Positions 16,594-24,914 of a DNA stretch of 64,000 nucleotides are shown here, piece by piece. The notes beneath the pieces are model-generated. The model was not told the DNA's origin and made no database searches. It saw only the letters and a program-made list of their open reading frames with translations. The translations under genes and the position numbers were made by a program. This DNA is from Nocardioides pocheonensis (GTDB taxonomy: Bacteria; Actinomycetota; Actinomycetes; Propionibacteriales; Nocardioidaceae). Within the stretch, counting starts at the first letter, position 1; each line of letters opens with the position of its first letter. The stretch covers positions 489,407-553,406 of the forward strand of contig NZ_RJSF01000040.1 of assembly GCF_003725535.1 (NCBI RefSeq), in the 5' to 3' direction.

Positions 16594-19443
16594 TCAGTTC
16601 GCCGGCTGCCAGTCCTCCCCGACCTTGTGCCACTCGGGGAGGGCGTCGTCGGCACGCAGCTTGACCAGCGTGGTCGGCAGCCGGACCAGCCAGGGTTCGC
16701 CCTGGGCGACCTCGTCGCCGGGTGCACCCTGCGCCTCCTGGATCTCCTTGACGATCGGCACGTACGTCGACTGGCTGATGTCCGGCGGCGGTCCCCCGTT
16801 CCAGATCTCCCCTGTCTCGAGGTAGTGCACCACCGCCGCCTCGAAGCCCGGTCGGACGGGGAAGACCACCCGCCCGGCACCCGCCCGCAGAAAGTCCGCG
16901 AAGCCGGGGTCGACGTCGTCGAGCAGCATCCGGTGCTGCCACGCCGGCTTCCAGCCCCAGAAGTACGGGTAGAAGAAGTAGACGAGGTGCTCCCACTCGA
17001 AGGCCTGCTCGAAGAACCTGACGTAGGGCATCTGCGCGTCGGCACGGGCGAGGTTCGGTTGCGGGTAGCCCTGCGCTGAGACCTCGAGCGCACCGAACGC
17101 CTCGAACTGCTGGGCGGTGAGCATCGTCAGGCACTGCTTGCGCAGCTCGGTGGTGGTGATCCGCTGGTTCCACATCGGGTTGCGCCCGCTGATCGTGACC
17201 CCGGTGGCGGCCGCCGCCTCGGCGAGCTTGTTCTCGTAGTCCTGCAGCTTCGCCTGGTAGCCCTGGGTGATCGCGTCGTGCGCCTTGAGCTGCCAGGCCT
17301 TGACCGCCCGCGCGGTGCGCTCGCAGAACACCTCGACCGTCGCCGCGAAGTCGCGGATTCCGTGGGTCATGTAGGAGAACGCCACCGACCCGACCTCGCC
17401 GCTCATGTCCGCGTAGCCCTGCGGGCCCATCATGTCCACGAAGTTCGACCCGATCATCATCGGCCAGTAGGCGCCGTCGTAGTACCAGTAGCCGCACTGG
17501 ATCAACGCGTACTTCGCCTGGAACCCCTCGTCGATCGCCAGCTCCTCCGACTTCGACGACTCGTGCGGGTCCTCCGGCTGTACGCCGTCGAAGGACTTGG
17601 TGACCGTCTTGTAGGGAGGGGGCGGCGCCTCGACGCCGGTCACGTCGTACTTGGCGGCCCAGAACGTGTAGTTGGACTCGGTGATCTGGTCGGCGGTCAG
17701 GGTGAACGGCGCCGGCTTGACCAGTTGCTGGCCCTCCTGCTTGCTCGTCCCCTGGGCGACGATGAACGCGGTCGCCGGCTCGGGCAGGGTGACGTCGAAG
17801 AGCATCCGCTTGCCGTAGTTGTACACCTGCGCCTGCACGACCTTGTCGACCCACTGGTAGACGCCGCTGATGTTGACCGCGCCCTTGGTGTTGTCGAAGC
17901 CATGGCTGTACTTCTCCTCGAACTCGCTCAGCGTGGTCGTCGTACGCCGCTCGAGGACGCGCTCGACCACCTTGCTCACCGAGCGGGCGACGACATCCTT
18001 GCTGAACTCGGCAGCCTGCTTGGTGGACGACTCGCTCGAGCTGTTGGTGGCGAAGTCGGCATTGGCCTTCACCTCCACGAACGGGCCGTACTTCGCATCC
18101 ACGGACACGCCGGCCTTGAACTGGGTGTCCTGCTTGACGGTGTTGCTGGTCTCGCGCCGCAGCGAGAAGCGGTCGGTCGACTGGGTGTCTCGCTCCTCCT
18201 CCTTCGTCGTCTCGGACTCGGTGAGCACGGTGGTCTCGGTGCGCTCGAGGTGACGGGTGCGACGCTCCAGGTGCTCGGACTTGAGCACGTTCTCGACGTG
18301 CGCGAGCTCGCCACCCTCGTAGCGGAGCACGTGCTCCTTGACCATCAGCAGGTCGCCGACGCCGACGGGGTGGATGCTGCCGTGCCCGGTGGGCATGCCG
18401 CTGGCGGGACTGCCGACATAGTCGCCGGCCGGACCGCTCGGGGCGAACACGCCGCCGAGCTTGACGACGAGGTCGTCCTTGAAGACGGCGGCCTTGTCGA
18501 CCGACATCATCGCCTCGGTGCGGGCGGTGTGCAGGGACAGCATCACCTCGGGCAGCGCCGTGGTGCCGACGTCGATGTTCAGGTGTTCGAGGGTCTGCCG
18601 TACGGCGCCGGGCAGCTGGCCGACCCGCTCGGAGGCCAGCCGCCACGGCGTACCGACCTGGCTCGCACCGCTGGGCGTCTGCGTCCTCGGTTGCTCGCCG
18701 AGCTGGTGCTCCAGGTCGGCCACCCGTCCGGCCAGCCGGGCCACGGACTGGCTGTCCGTCCGGTCACCGGTGGGCGCCGTGTGGAAGTCCTCGGCACGGA
18801 CGGCCCCGAGCGCCTCGATCGCCGCGTCGATGCGGGTGACCAGCTGCCGGCGCGGGTCGTCCTCGGGCGGCTGCGGTGCCGGAGCCGACGGCTGGTCGGC
18901 CCCCTCGACGAGGCGGCGGCTGGGGAAGTCGGTGCCTTTGTCAGGGTCCCTGGCGTCCGTGCCGAAGTCCGGCATCTGCAGGGGCCGCAGCGCCACCGGG
19001 TCGGCGCCTTCGGCGGCACGTCGGATCGCGTCGTACCCCTGGGCGGCGGCAGCCAGGCCGCGGGCATCGGTGTCAGCGGAGTCGGAAACCAGCTTCGTCG
19101 CGACCAGAGTGTCGGCGAGGTGCTGCTCGTCGGCCTTGAAGTCGGCCTTGCCGACCAGGTCGTCGAGCGAGCCGTTCTCGAAGGTCCCGACGAGCGTGCG
19201 CACATCAGCGAGCGGCTGCGGCGCCTCGGTGAGGGCGGCGCGTACGGCGAGGGCTACCTCGGCGTGCGCGAGATCCTCGACGCGGACCACGTCGGGACCG
19301 GCGCGGAGCAGCTCGACCGCCTGACGCCGGGCGACGGCCTTGGTGGAGCCGGTGTCGATCTTCCGCGGCGCCAGGACCTGCACCGCATCGGGAGAGGGCA
19401 GGTCGGCCGGGCGAAGCATCAGGAAGCGAAACAGCTCGTTCAT
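16594..19443 (-). CDS. Unrecognised 949-aa protein, first gene of a two-gene unit
   Basis: A large soluble-looking protein without signal peptide or membrane helix; the start at 19443 follows GGAGGAGG. I do not recognise it. Regions: residues 1-190 alpha-helical with Ala/Asp-rich segments; about 190-260 Pro-rich linker then LAGRVADLEHQL coiled coil; about 390-520 a long charged and Ser/Thr-rich stretch (LERRTRHLERTETTVLTES, DTQFKAGVSVDAKYGPFVEV, ATNSSSESSTKQAAEFSKD). The latter alternates like the insertion region of beta-pore-forming proteins, which is speculative. The C-terminal 350 residues are Trp/Tyr-rich (QCGYWYYDGAYWPMMIG, LVYFFYPYFWGWKPAW). Such size and composition suggest a structural or effector protein acting with its 359-aa partner. 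Confidence 0.75.
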   Translation of the reverse strand: MNELFRFLMLRPADLPSPDAVQVLAPRKIDTGSTKAVARRQAVELLRAGPDVVRVEDLAHAEVALAVRAALTEAPQPLADVRTLVGTFENGSLDDLVGKADFKADEQHLADTLVATKLVSDSADTDARGLAAAAQGYDAIRRAAEGADPVALRPLQMPDFGTDARDPDKGTDFPSRRLVEGADQPSAPAPQPPEDDPRRQLVTRIDAAIEALGAVRAEDFHTAPTGDRTDSQSVARLAGRVADLEHQLGEQPRTQTPSGASQVGTPWRLASERVGQLPGAVRQTLEHLNIDVGTTALPEVMLSLHTARTEAMMSVDKAAVFKDDLVVKLGGVFAPSGPAGDYVGSPASGMPTGHGSIHPVGVGDLLMVKEHVLRYEGGELAHVENVLKSEHLERRTRHLERTETTVLTESETTKEEERDTQSTDRFSLRRETSNTVKQDTQFKAGVSVDAKYGPFVEVKANADFATNSSSESSTKQAAEFSKDVVARSVSKVVERVLERRTTTTLSEFEEKYSHGFDNTKGAVNISGVYQWVDKVVQAQVYNYGKRMLFDVTLPEPATAFIVAQGTSKQEGQQLVKPAPFTLTADQITESNYTFWAAKYDVTGVEAPPPPYKTVTKSFDGVQPEDPHESSKSEELAIDEGFQAKYALIQCGYWYYDGAYWPMMIGSNFVDMMGPQGYADMSGEVGSVAFSYMTHGIRDFAATVEVFCERTARAVKAWQLKAHDAITQGYQAKLQDYENKLAEAAAATGVTISGRNPMWNQRITTTELRKQCLTMLTAQQFEAFGALEVSAQGYPQPNLARADAQMPYVRFFEQAFEWEHLVYFFYPYFWGWKPAWQHRMLLDDVDPGFADFLRAGAGRVVFPVRPGFEAAVVHYLETGEIWNGGPPPDISQSTYVPIVKEIQEAQGAPGDEVAQGEPWLVRLPTTLVKLRADDALPEWHKVGEDWQPAN

Positions 19444-19805
19444 GCGAGCCTCCTCCGAGCAGTGCGTGACGTGGCGCGCGATGGGTGGATATCTCTACGA
19501 GGAGGGCGCGGGAGTGCGTCAGATACCGCGCCGGCCGAGCGACCGTCAGCGGGGTTTGCGCCGCGGCACACCTGAGGCACACGGTGCTGACGGGTCTCGC
19601 GTCGGCCGTGGGACCTGGCACGCAGGTGTCCACCTGGCCCGGCGAGCGGCGAGCGGCGAGCGGTGAGCAGTCAGCACGTCGTCCCGGCGAGCGTTCATGA
19701 CGTTGGCGGATGGTCTGCCTCCGTGCCGCCGTTGATGTGCGTCTTCCACCGCGGGCCGGACGCACTCGTGGCGAGGCGACCGGACCAGCTCGCGCCTCTG
19801 TTCGG
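19444..19805. other. Intergenic region upstream of the 949-aa gene
   Basis: No gene supported. It must hold the minus-strand promoter of the 949/359-aa unit. A short tandem run of GCGAGCG units lies near 19642-19665. I see no convincing -35/-10 pair and no strong hairpin. Confidence 0.5.
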
Positions 19806-20102
19806 CTACGCGTCGAGGAGAACGTTGCAGTCGAAGAACTCAGGCGGCCCGCTCAACACATCCCCCATCGCTGCGCGGATGCGCTGAAGCGGTTCCTGGC
19901 GCCTGGGATCCTGCTCGCGGGCGCGAGCCTTCTCCTCGCTCTCGAACACGACAACGACGAACACCTCCGTCGGATCCTTCTGGCTACGCATGACCAGGGT
20001 CTGCAGAAGACCGGAGTCTTTCTGTCCAGTACCGGCCCGCGACGGCTCGCGGTGTCGTCGCTCGGGGTCGAAGGTGTCCCAGCTCGTGGCCATGGCGCGC
20101 AC
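19806..20102 (-). pseudogene. Remnant of a dimeric alpha/beta-barrel (ABM-like) protein
   Basis: The last 65 residues look real: LLQTLVMRSQKDPTEVFVVVVFESEEKARARE...IRAAMGDVLSGPPEFFDCNVLLDA. The strand-helix pattern fits a small antibiotic-biosynthesis-monooxygenase-like barrel. The first 30 residues (MRAMATSWDTFDPERRHREPSRAGTGQK) lack the expected first strand and helix. No frame upstream supplies them intact, so the gene is probably truncated or frameshifted at its 5' end. Function unknown. Confidence 0.4.
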
Positions 20103-20243
20103 ACATCCGCGTCGATCTTCGACGCAGAATGTGGCGCAGGCGCAGAGATGCGTCTTTCCTTCGCTTGCCGGCGCATGGTCTCGACCGTGAGCGGACGGTT
20201 CTATTCGTAACTGCGCGTCGAGAACGCGGCCAAGATCCGTGGC

Positions 20244-20669
20244 TCAGTTCGTGGGACGAAGAGGACCGTCGGGATGCGGTGTCGTCAGGGGGTCGGCATG
20301 CCGACTGACTACTCTCCACCCATCGCTCTCGCGACGAAACGTGGTCGTCACGCGCAGGTGAAATGGCAACACCTCGGTACGGCCGGCCACCTTGACCTGC
20401 CAGTGCTCGAGTTCGAAAAGGGTGACGAGATCCGCACCGGTGTAGCGCGTGACCTCCTCGGTCTCGACGGGTGTGCCATCGCGGAAGTTCGATGACGCGA
20501 AGTCCAGCGCCTTCGACACTGCATCCCAGCCGCGCGAGGAGCCGCCAAACGGATTCGCGAGCAGCACGTCGTCGCTCCGTGCGTACAGTGCTTTGACAGG
20601 CGCCGGATCGCCCCCGGCGAAAGCGTCCATCGACGAGTGGTACTGCTCGATGACTGACTCGATGTCCAT
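20244..20669 (-). CDS. Nuclear transport factor 2-like (SnoaL/DUF4440) protein
   Basis: A 141-aa protein: MDIESVIEQYHSSMDAFAGGDPAPVKALYARSDDVLLANPFGGSSRGWDAV... ends in RVTTTFRREDGWRVVSRHADPL-like text. This is the standard cone-shaped alpha+beta fold of NTF2-like proteins of the YybH/ketosteroid isomerase-like group. The closing strand WRVVSRHAD is diagnostic of the family. Members range from isomerases to ligand-binding proteins, and no specific activity is predictable. It stands alone on the minus strand, flanked by long non-coding stretches, in a region that looks decayed. Confidence 0.8.
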   Translation of the reverse strand: MDIESVIEQYHSSMDAFAGGDPAPVKALYARSDDVLLANPFGGSSRGWDAVSKALDFASSNFRDGTPVETEEVTRYTGADLVTLFELEHWQVKVAGRTEVLPFHLRVTTTFRRESDGWRVVSRHADPLTTPHPDGPLRPTN

Positions 20670-21196
20670 GGCGGTCCTGCCGAATCTCTAGGTCGGTCCC
20701 CGCTGCTCGGTCTACACCGCCGCCGCTGGTCGCACAATGCTGCCGCGGCGGTCTCGGGTCGTATCGAACGCGTATCTGAAGTCGGGCAGCATCGCGTGAG
20801 TGCTTCATGCCGATACCCGCGCCGCGACAGGGATGCGCCTTGCCACCTTCCAAGCGCACGTCCGCTCATGCGGAGATGGGGGATGTGCCGACGCGGGGCC
20901 GTTCTGCCTTCATGGCTCCGGGGGGACGATGCAGCCGAAGCACCCCGCCTGCGCCCCGACGGTCCCTCGCGGAGATGGAGGGGCTGGGCCTGCACCAGAT
21001 GAGACAAGGCGCAGGACTCCTTCCTGCCGGACCTCGACCTTTCGCCTGCACCTGGTGCGGCGACGAACCGCGAGGGGTGAACTAGACCAGTTGGCATTGT
21101 TACTAGACCAGTTGCTCGTTCCGTGTCAGGACGGCTGCCGACCGCCGTTTCCTTCCCGAACGGCCCACCACGGGCCCGGACATCCGGGGGCAACAC
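20670..21196. other. 527-bp region without a supported gene
   Basis: All open frames here are overlapping and of low protein quality (Arg/Ser/Pro-rich in every frame). The right end contains a tandem ACTAGACCAGTTG repeat described separately and the start region of the SsgA-like gene. The remainder may be decayed DNA. Confidence 0.5.
21081..21114 (+). promoter_or_regulatory. Tandem 13-bp direct repeat upstream of the SsgA-like gene
   Basis: ACTAGACCAGTTG occurs at 21081-21093 and again at 21102-21114, 21 bp apart (two helical turns), ending 82 nt before the ATG at 21197. Each copy contains CTAGACCAGT, which equals one half of the GntR-family DasR-type operator (ACTGGTCTAGACCAST). A regulator binding site for the SsgA-like gene is likely; the factor is inferred. 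Confidence 0.5.
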
Positions 21197-21625
21197 ATGA
21201 ACGGCGAGCACACCACCACCATGACCGCGGTCCAGATCACCGGGGCCGAGACCGAAGTCGACCTCGCGTTCAGTGCCGAGTTCCACTACGACCCGGCCGA
21301 CCCGTTGGCGGTGAGCATGGTGATCGAGTCGATCTCCGGTCCAGTGCGGTGGACCTTCGCGCGCGACCTGATCCTGCACGGGCAGTTCGAGCCGACCGGT
21401 GACGGCGACGTCCACGTCTGGCCCTGCCTCGACACCGCCGGTACCGCGGTGGTCATCGTCGAGCTCGACTCACCCGACGGCTGCACGATGCTCCAGTTCC
21501 CCTCACGCGCTGTCCACAACTTCGTCTCGGCCTCACTGGCCACCGTGCCCGAAGGCACCGAGCACCACGACATCGACGCATGGATCGGGCAACTGCTCAC
21601 CAGCGCCGACACCGCCACGAACTGA
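21197..21625 (+). CDS. SsgA-family sporulation/cell-division regulator (SsgA-like protein)
   Basis: A 142-aa protein matching the SALP family along its length. VDLAFSAEFHYDPADPLAVSMVI, GPVRWTFARDLILHG, GDGDVHVWPC, LDSPDGCTMLQFP and VPEGTEHHDIDAWI follow the conserved order of SsgA/SsgB. These small cytoplasmic proteins position septa and recruit FtsZ in sporulating actinomycetes. Here no division genes are nearby, and it sits inside the putative island as a single gene, so it is more likely an accessory paralogue than the main SsgB. The start ATG 21197 follows GGGGG. A tandem operator-like repeat stands upstream. Confidence 0.85.
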   Translation: MNGEHTTTMTAVQITGAETEVDLAFSAEFHYDPADPLAVSMVIESISGPVRWTFARDLILHGQFEPTGDGDVHVWPCLDTAGTAVVIVELDSPDGCTMLQFPSRAVHNFVSASLATVPEGTEHHDIDAWIGQLLTSADTATN

Positions 21626-21629
21626 CACC

Positions 21630-21847
21630 TCAATCGGTCACCGTCAGGTGCACGCCGCGCCCGTCGCCCGAGACCGGCGCGACAGGGCCGAGTCTGACGG
21701 CGTCGCCGGCGTACGACAGCTCGTGGTGGACCGTGACCCAGGTGTGTCGCCGGTCCTCGGAATCGAGCGTGATCCTGATCCGGTGCGGTCGGCCCGGACG
21801 CGCACTGCAACGAAGCAACCCTCGACCGCCGCGACACGCGACGTCAC
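21630..21847 (-). pseudogene. Short gene, possibly frameshifted, unknown
   Basis: Two frames together give one plausible small beta-rich protein. From 21847 MTSRVAAVEGCFVAVRVRADR reads well. The better continuation PHRIRITLDSEDRRHTWVTV...GRGVHLTVTD is in the frame that ends at 21630. Joined, this is about 72 residues. It converges on the SsgA-like gene with a 4-nt gap. It is not recognised and may be simply non-coding. Confidence 0.3.
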
Positions 21848-21899
21848 CGGCCGGCGCGGTCAGCGCACTAACCCAGCCCAGCGTGATCGGTTGTGCTGG

Positions 21900-22220
21900 T
21901 CACGGCTTGGACTGCTGGCGAACCTCGTGGAGCAGTCGTTCGAACCCTTCCTTGGCTCGCGACCTGACGCGCCCGGTCGGATCCTCAAAGGTGATGGTCA
22001 CCGTGACCCGGGGATCGGTCTTGCTGAACGGCTCGCTGACCGTGACCTTGGCTCGCACACCCAGCAACCGCCCGGCCTGGAGCGCGGCCCAGTGGACGTC
22101 GACGAGCTGTTGGTGCGGGCTCGGGTTGACGACGAACAGGTGCTCGCCGTAGTACCAGAGCTTCGAGGCGATCTCGAGGACCAGGTCCCACTGCGGATCG
22201 TCATCGGTCTGTCTATGCAT
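21900..22220 (-). CDS. 106-aa protein of unknown function, paralogue of the gene at 57492-57812
   Basis: Starts MHRQTDDDPQWDLVLEIASKLWYYGEHLFVV and ends ITFEDPTGRVRSRAKEGFERLLHEVRQQSKP. The open frame continues to 22298, but start 22220 gives 106 residues, exactly the length of its paralogue. Shared blocks include EIASKLWY-G, HQQLVD--WAA--AG-LLGVR, DPR-TV-ITFEDP-GRVR and E--LL-E-R-Q. These suggest an alpha/beta domain with a hydrophobic core and amphipathic last helix. It is cytoplasmic with no known motif. It is divergent from a secreted protein gene (22582) that also has a paralogue beside the second copy, so the two families travel together. Confidence 0.72.
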   Translation of the reverse strand: MHRQTDDDPQWDLVLEIASKLWYYGEHLFVVNPSPHQQLVDVHWAALQAGRLLGVRAKVTVSEPFSKTDPRVTVTITFEDPTGRVRSRAKEGFERLLHEVRQQSKP

Positions 22221-22581
22221 CGCGTCACCCCCGTGACCCGAGTTGTGTTCCGCCGGCCAGAGCTTGATTCGCTCACGCAGGCGGATTGGGAGGAACAACC
22301 ATCATGCTCCATTTGTGACCCGTGGGGAAGGCGCGCATCAAGGGGCTCCAGAGGCTGCCGCGCGCGTTCCGGCATCGCGGGGGTAGCGGCCCCTCTTCTT
22401 CGTCGAGGTTTCGTCCGGGTGGCCCATGCTGCCCATCGCTGGTAGCACCTACGGGTGATAGGCGGCATGCCGCGAGGGCCATACGTTGCTTGGTATCACT
22501 CATTGATCGGCGACCACACCTGCTCACTCGCATGGTGCCTCGGGCCCGAGAGCTGGGGCCGCCCTGACGAAGGGGGCTCAC
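22221..22581. other. Divergent promoter region between the 106-aa gene and the secreted-protein gene
   Basis: 361 bp with no supported gene. It should carry the promoters of both divergent genes. I see no clear hairpin, riboswitch or repeated operator. Confidence 0.5.
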
Positions 22582-23205
22582 ATGAGACGAGTCATGAAGC
22601 TGCTTGGCACAACCGCGGCGTACGTTCTGGTGGTCGGGGTGGGTGTCGCTGCCCCGGCGACGTCGGGAAGCCTGCCGAGCGGCGAGCGGATGCTGGGTCA
22701 CGGTCACGCCGCGGTCGAGCCGGCGTACAACGCCGACACTGGCGGGTTGATGTATCTGCTCACACCGACGGGTGCGCCGTTCCCGTCGGTTTCCAACAGC
22801 CATGCACAGTCGCCGCTGTACCTGGTGGAGTACCCGCCGGGATACTCCGGGACCCTGAACTGCATGGGCGTGCCCGGCAACTGCCCGGACCACGACGGAA
22901 TTGTCGCGGGTGTTGCCACCGGCGCGATGCCTTCGGTCTACGGCACTGACCCGAGCGCCGTGCCGGGCCACGACCACATCGCCGACCCGCCCGGAGCGCC
23001 GGACTTCAACATCGCCTGGTACGTCGTCGAGGTGCTGTGGACACCCGCAGCGGTGGAAGCCGATGCGATCACCCACCTCACCACCGACCAGCAGATCCAG
23101 GACGCGGTCGATGCCGGTTATGCCATCAAGATCAACCTCGGGTTCGCATTCAACTGCTCGGTCGTTCCTGCGACCACCTACTGGCGCGGTACGCCGGTCG
23201 GATGA
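22582..23205 (+). CDS. Secreted protein of unknown function, paralogue of the gene at 55315-55917
   Basis: A 207-aa protein. MRRVMKLLGTTAAYVLVVGVGVAAPATSG is a Sec signal peptide. The mature part shares a clear pattern with the 55.3-kb paralogue: GxLPSGxRxLG, VEPxYxADxxG, SPLYLxxYPxGY, CPDHDGIVAGVA, PxVYG, GHDHIAxxxGAPDF, LTTDxxIxxAxxxGxAI. The conserved CPDH and GHDH histidines could bind metal or form a catalytic site, which is an inference. Similar start sequences (PSG-R-LG) point to one family, but I do not recognise it. The start at 22582 follows AGGGGG; a second Met four codons later is possible. Confidence 0.75.
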   Translation: MRRVMKLLGTTAAYVLVVGVGVAAPATSGSLPSGERMLGHGHAAVEPAYNADTGGLMYLLTPTGAPFPSVSNSHAQSPLYLVEYPPGYSGTLNCMGVPGNCPDHDGIVAGVATGAMPSVYGTDPSAVPGHDHIADPPGAPDFNIAWYVVEVLWTPAAVEADAITHLTTDQQIQDAVDAGYAIKINLGFAFNCSVVPATTYWRGTPVG

Positions 23206-23479
23206 GTCACTGAGCCGGGTCCGCGCTCGCGTCGACCCGGCCACACTCACCCGCGCCGAAGCGCGGGATCTCGATACCGCACGGCGCGGGCGTGGTCGTG
23301 GGTCGACTGCGCGACCCGCGTCAGACCGGCGCGACTCGGACGCACGTTGGATCTGCGGGTCAGCGACCAAGCATGCGCAGACGGCTGGTCACCGGTTGCC
23401 GTGGAGTCAGTCACGCGCGCGGCCGAACATTCTGCGTCGGCGGCGTAACGCGGCGGCGGTTCCGTGACATGTACTGGGT

Positions 23480-24088
23480 ATGGGACGTCGTCGATCACGC
23501 CATGAGCTCGCGGCGCTGCTGCGCAGCGAACCACCGGCGGCACCCGTCGAGGACGCATTCTTCGGTGTGCTCGCCGATCTGGCGGCCGCATCCGGTCCCC
23601 CGACGCGAGGAGGTACAGCAGTGCGCACGACCAGGATTGGCGTACGAGTAGCCGCAGGCGCCGCAGCGGTGGTCCTGCTCGGCGTCGGCGGAGCGTACGC
23701 CGCCGGCAAGATCACCAGTGAGGACCCGAAGCCGCCGACCCCAGCAAACGTCGTGACTCCCCAGGACGAACCCTCGGAGACACCCGAGACCGACGAGCCG
23801 ACACCGACCATCGCGCCGACTCCGGAGGACACCAAGTCCCAGGAACCCGGCGACGACGTGAGTGAGTCGGCGGACGACCAGAGCGGCGACGACCAGGGCG
23901 AGAACGCCGACGACCAGGGTGAGGACCAGAGCGGCGACCAGAGCGGAGACCAGTCCGAGGACCAGAGCACTGGCTCCGGAGACACAGGCACCAGTGATCA
24001 CTCCGGCGACAGCTCGCACGACAGCTCCGGCGACTCCGGCGACTCGGGCGACGGCGGTTCCTCCGGGTCCGACGGTGGCGACGGCTGA
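23480..24088 (+). CDS. Membrane-anchored protein with acidic low-complexity extracellular tail
   Basis: A 202-aa protein in three parts. A cytoplasmic N-terminus (MGRRRSRHELAALLRSEPPA..., residues 1-50) is followed by one transmembrane helix (VAAGAAAVVLLGVGGAYAAG, about 56-75). The tail of about 125 residues is almost only Asp, Gln, Gly, Ser, Glu and Thr, with imperfect repeats such as DDQSGDDQGE and DQSGDQSEDQS. A second start, GTG 23621, has a perfect GAGGAGG seven bases upstream. It would yield a shorter 155-aa form lacking the cytoplasmic part. A strong terminator follows, then a sigma factor gene in the same direction. A link as anti-sigma or sensor is possible but not shown. Confidence 0.65.
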   Translation: MGRRRSRHELAALLRSEPPAAPVEDAFFGVLADLAAASGPPTRGGTAVRTTRIGVRVAAGAAAVVLLGVGGAYAAGKITSEDPKPPTPANVVTPQDEPSETPETDEPTPTIAPTPEDTKSQEPGDDVSESADDQSGDDQGENADDQGEDQSGDQSGDQSEDQSTGSGDTGTSDHSGDSSHDSSGDSGDSGDGGSSGSDGGDG

Positions 24089-24097
24089 GACGCCCAA

Positions 24098-24135
24098 GAC
24101 GACGGCGACCTGCATCCACGCAGGTCGCCGTCGTC
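24098..24135 (+). terminator. Strong hairpin terminator after the acidic repeat protein
   Basis: A perfect 16-bp stem pairs 24098-24113 with 24120-24135 around a 6-nt loop (ATCCAC), starting 10 nt after the stop at 24088. A U tract is lacking. It separates the acidic protein gene from the sigma factor gene 92 nt further on. Confidence 0.85.
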
Positions 24136-24227
24136 GTCTGAACCACCATGTGGTCGGATCCGTAGAACGGGAGGACGGTGGCGCGGAGTCCGTCGAGAGG
24201 GCAGCAGCAGAACCGCAGGAGGTTCAG

Positions 24228-24824
24228 ATGACCGGCTCGGAGGCGGACGACATCGTCGCGCGAGCCGGCGCCGGTGACCCGTCCGCCTGGCGAGAGCTGT
24301 ACGAGGCGAACGCCGGTCGCCTGCTTCTCTGGTTGAGAACCACCCCGGGCTCAGCGGACGCCGACGACATCGCCGCCGAGGCCTGGCTGGTCGCCGCCCG
24401 GAAGGTTTCCTCGTTCACTGGTGGGCGTCACGAGTTCACCGGCTGGCTCTTCGGGATCGCCCGCAACCTCTCGCGCAACAGCGGCCGCCGAGAGAGCCGC
24501 CGCGGAACCTCGCCGTACCCGTTGGAGGATGACACCATCGCGTTGTGGGGGGTCGCCGAGGACCGCTTCGGCGAAGTCGATGGGCGTGACCTCGCCGTGC
24601 GCCTGCTGGCGACGCTGCCTCAGCGGGAGGCCGAGACGATCGCGTGCGTGGACGTCGTCGGGCTCGACATCGCGACCACCGCGCGGGCGCTGGGCATCAG
24701 TGCGCCTGCGGTACGCGTCGCTCGCCACCGCGGCCTGCGACGCCTGCGCAGCCTGCTGGCGGCCGCCGAGTCCCAGGCGCAGCCCAAGGTCGCAGAGAAG
24801 GTGGACAGGTCGGGTCACGCCTAG
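24228..24824 (+). CDS. ECF-type RNA polymerase sigma factor
   Basis: A 198-aa protein starting at ATG 24228 with AGGAGG at 24217-24222. Region 2 is seen in DPSAWRELYEANAGRLLLWLRTTPGSADADDIAAEAWLVAARKV...FTGWLFGIARNLSRN (residues 17-85). Region 4 is PQREAETIACVDVVGLDIATTARALGISAPAVRVARHRGLRRLRSLL (about 130-180), with the HTH recognition helix in its second half. ECF sigma factors direct polymerase to small stress or envelope regulons. No classic anti-sigma gene (zinc-finger type) follows; the next gene is on the opposite strand. The anchored acidic protein upstream may be a partner, although a terminator lies between. Confidence 0.9.
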   Translation: MTGSEADDIVARAGAGDPSAWRELYEANAGRLLLWLRTTPGSADADDIAAEAWLVAARKVSSFTGGRHEFTGWLFGIARNLSRNSGRRESRRGTSPYPLEDDTIALWGVAEDRFGEVDGRDLAVRLLATLPQREAETIACVDVVGLDIATTARALGISAPAVRVARHRGLRRLRSLLAAAESQAQPKVAEKVDRSGHA

Positions 24825-24914
24825 ATGCGCAGACCCTGGGCCCGACCCACTCCACGAGTCGCGCAACGTAGGCGACCGGTCGTGGGCCGCCACGCCAGGT
24901 TCGACGTGGTCCGG

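Noticed and set aside
20796-21085. Several overlapping ORFs of 68-92 codons
   Set aside because: All three frames are equally open and none shows secondary-structure-like or family patterns.
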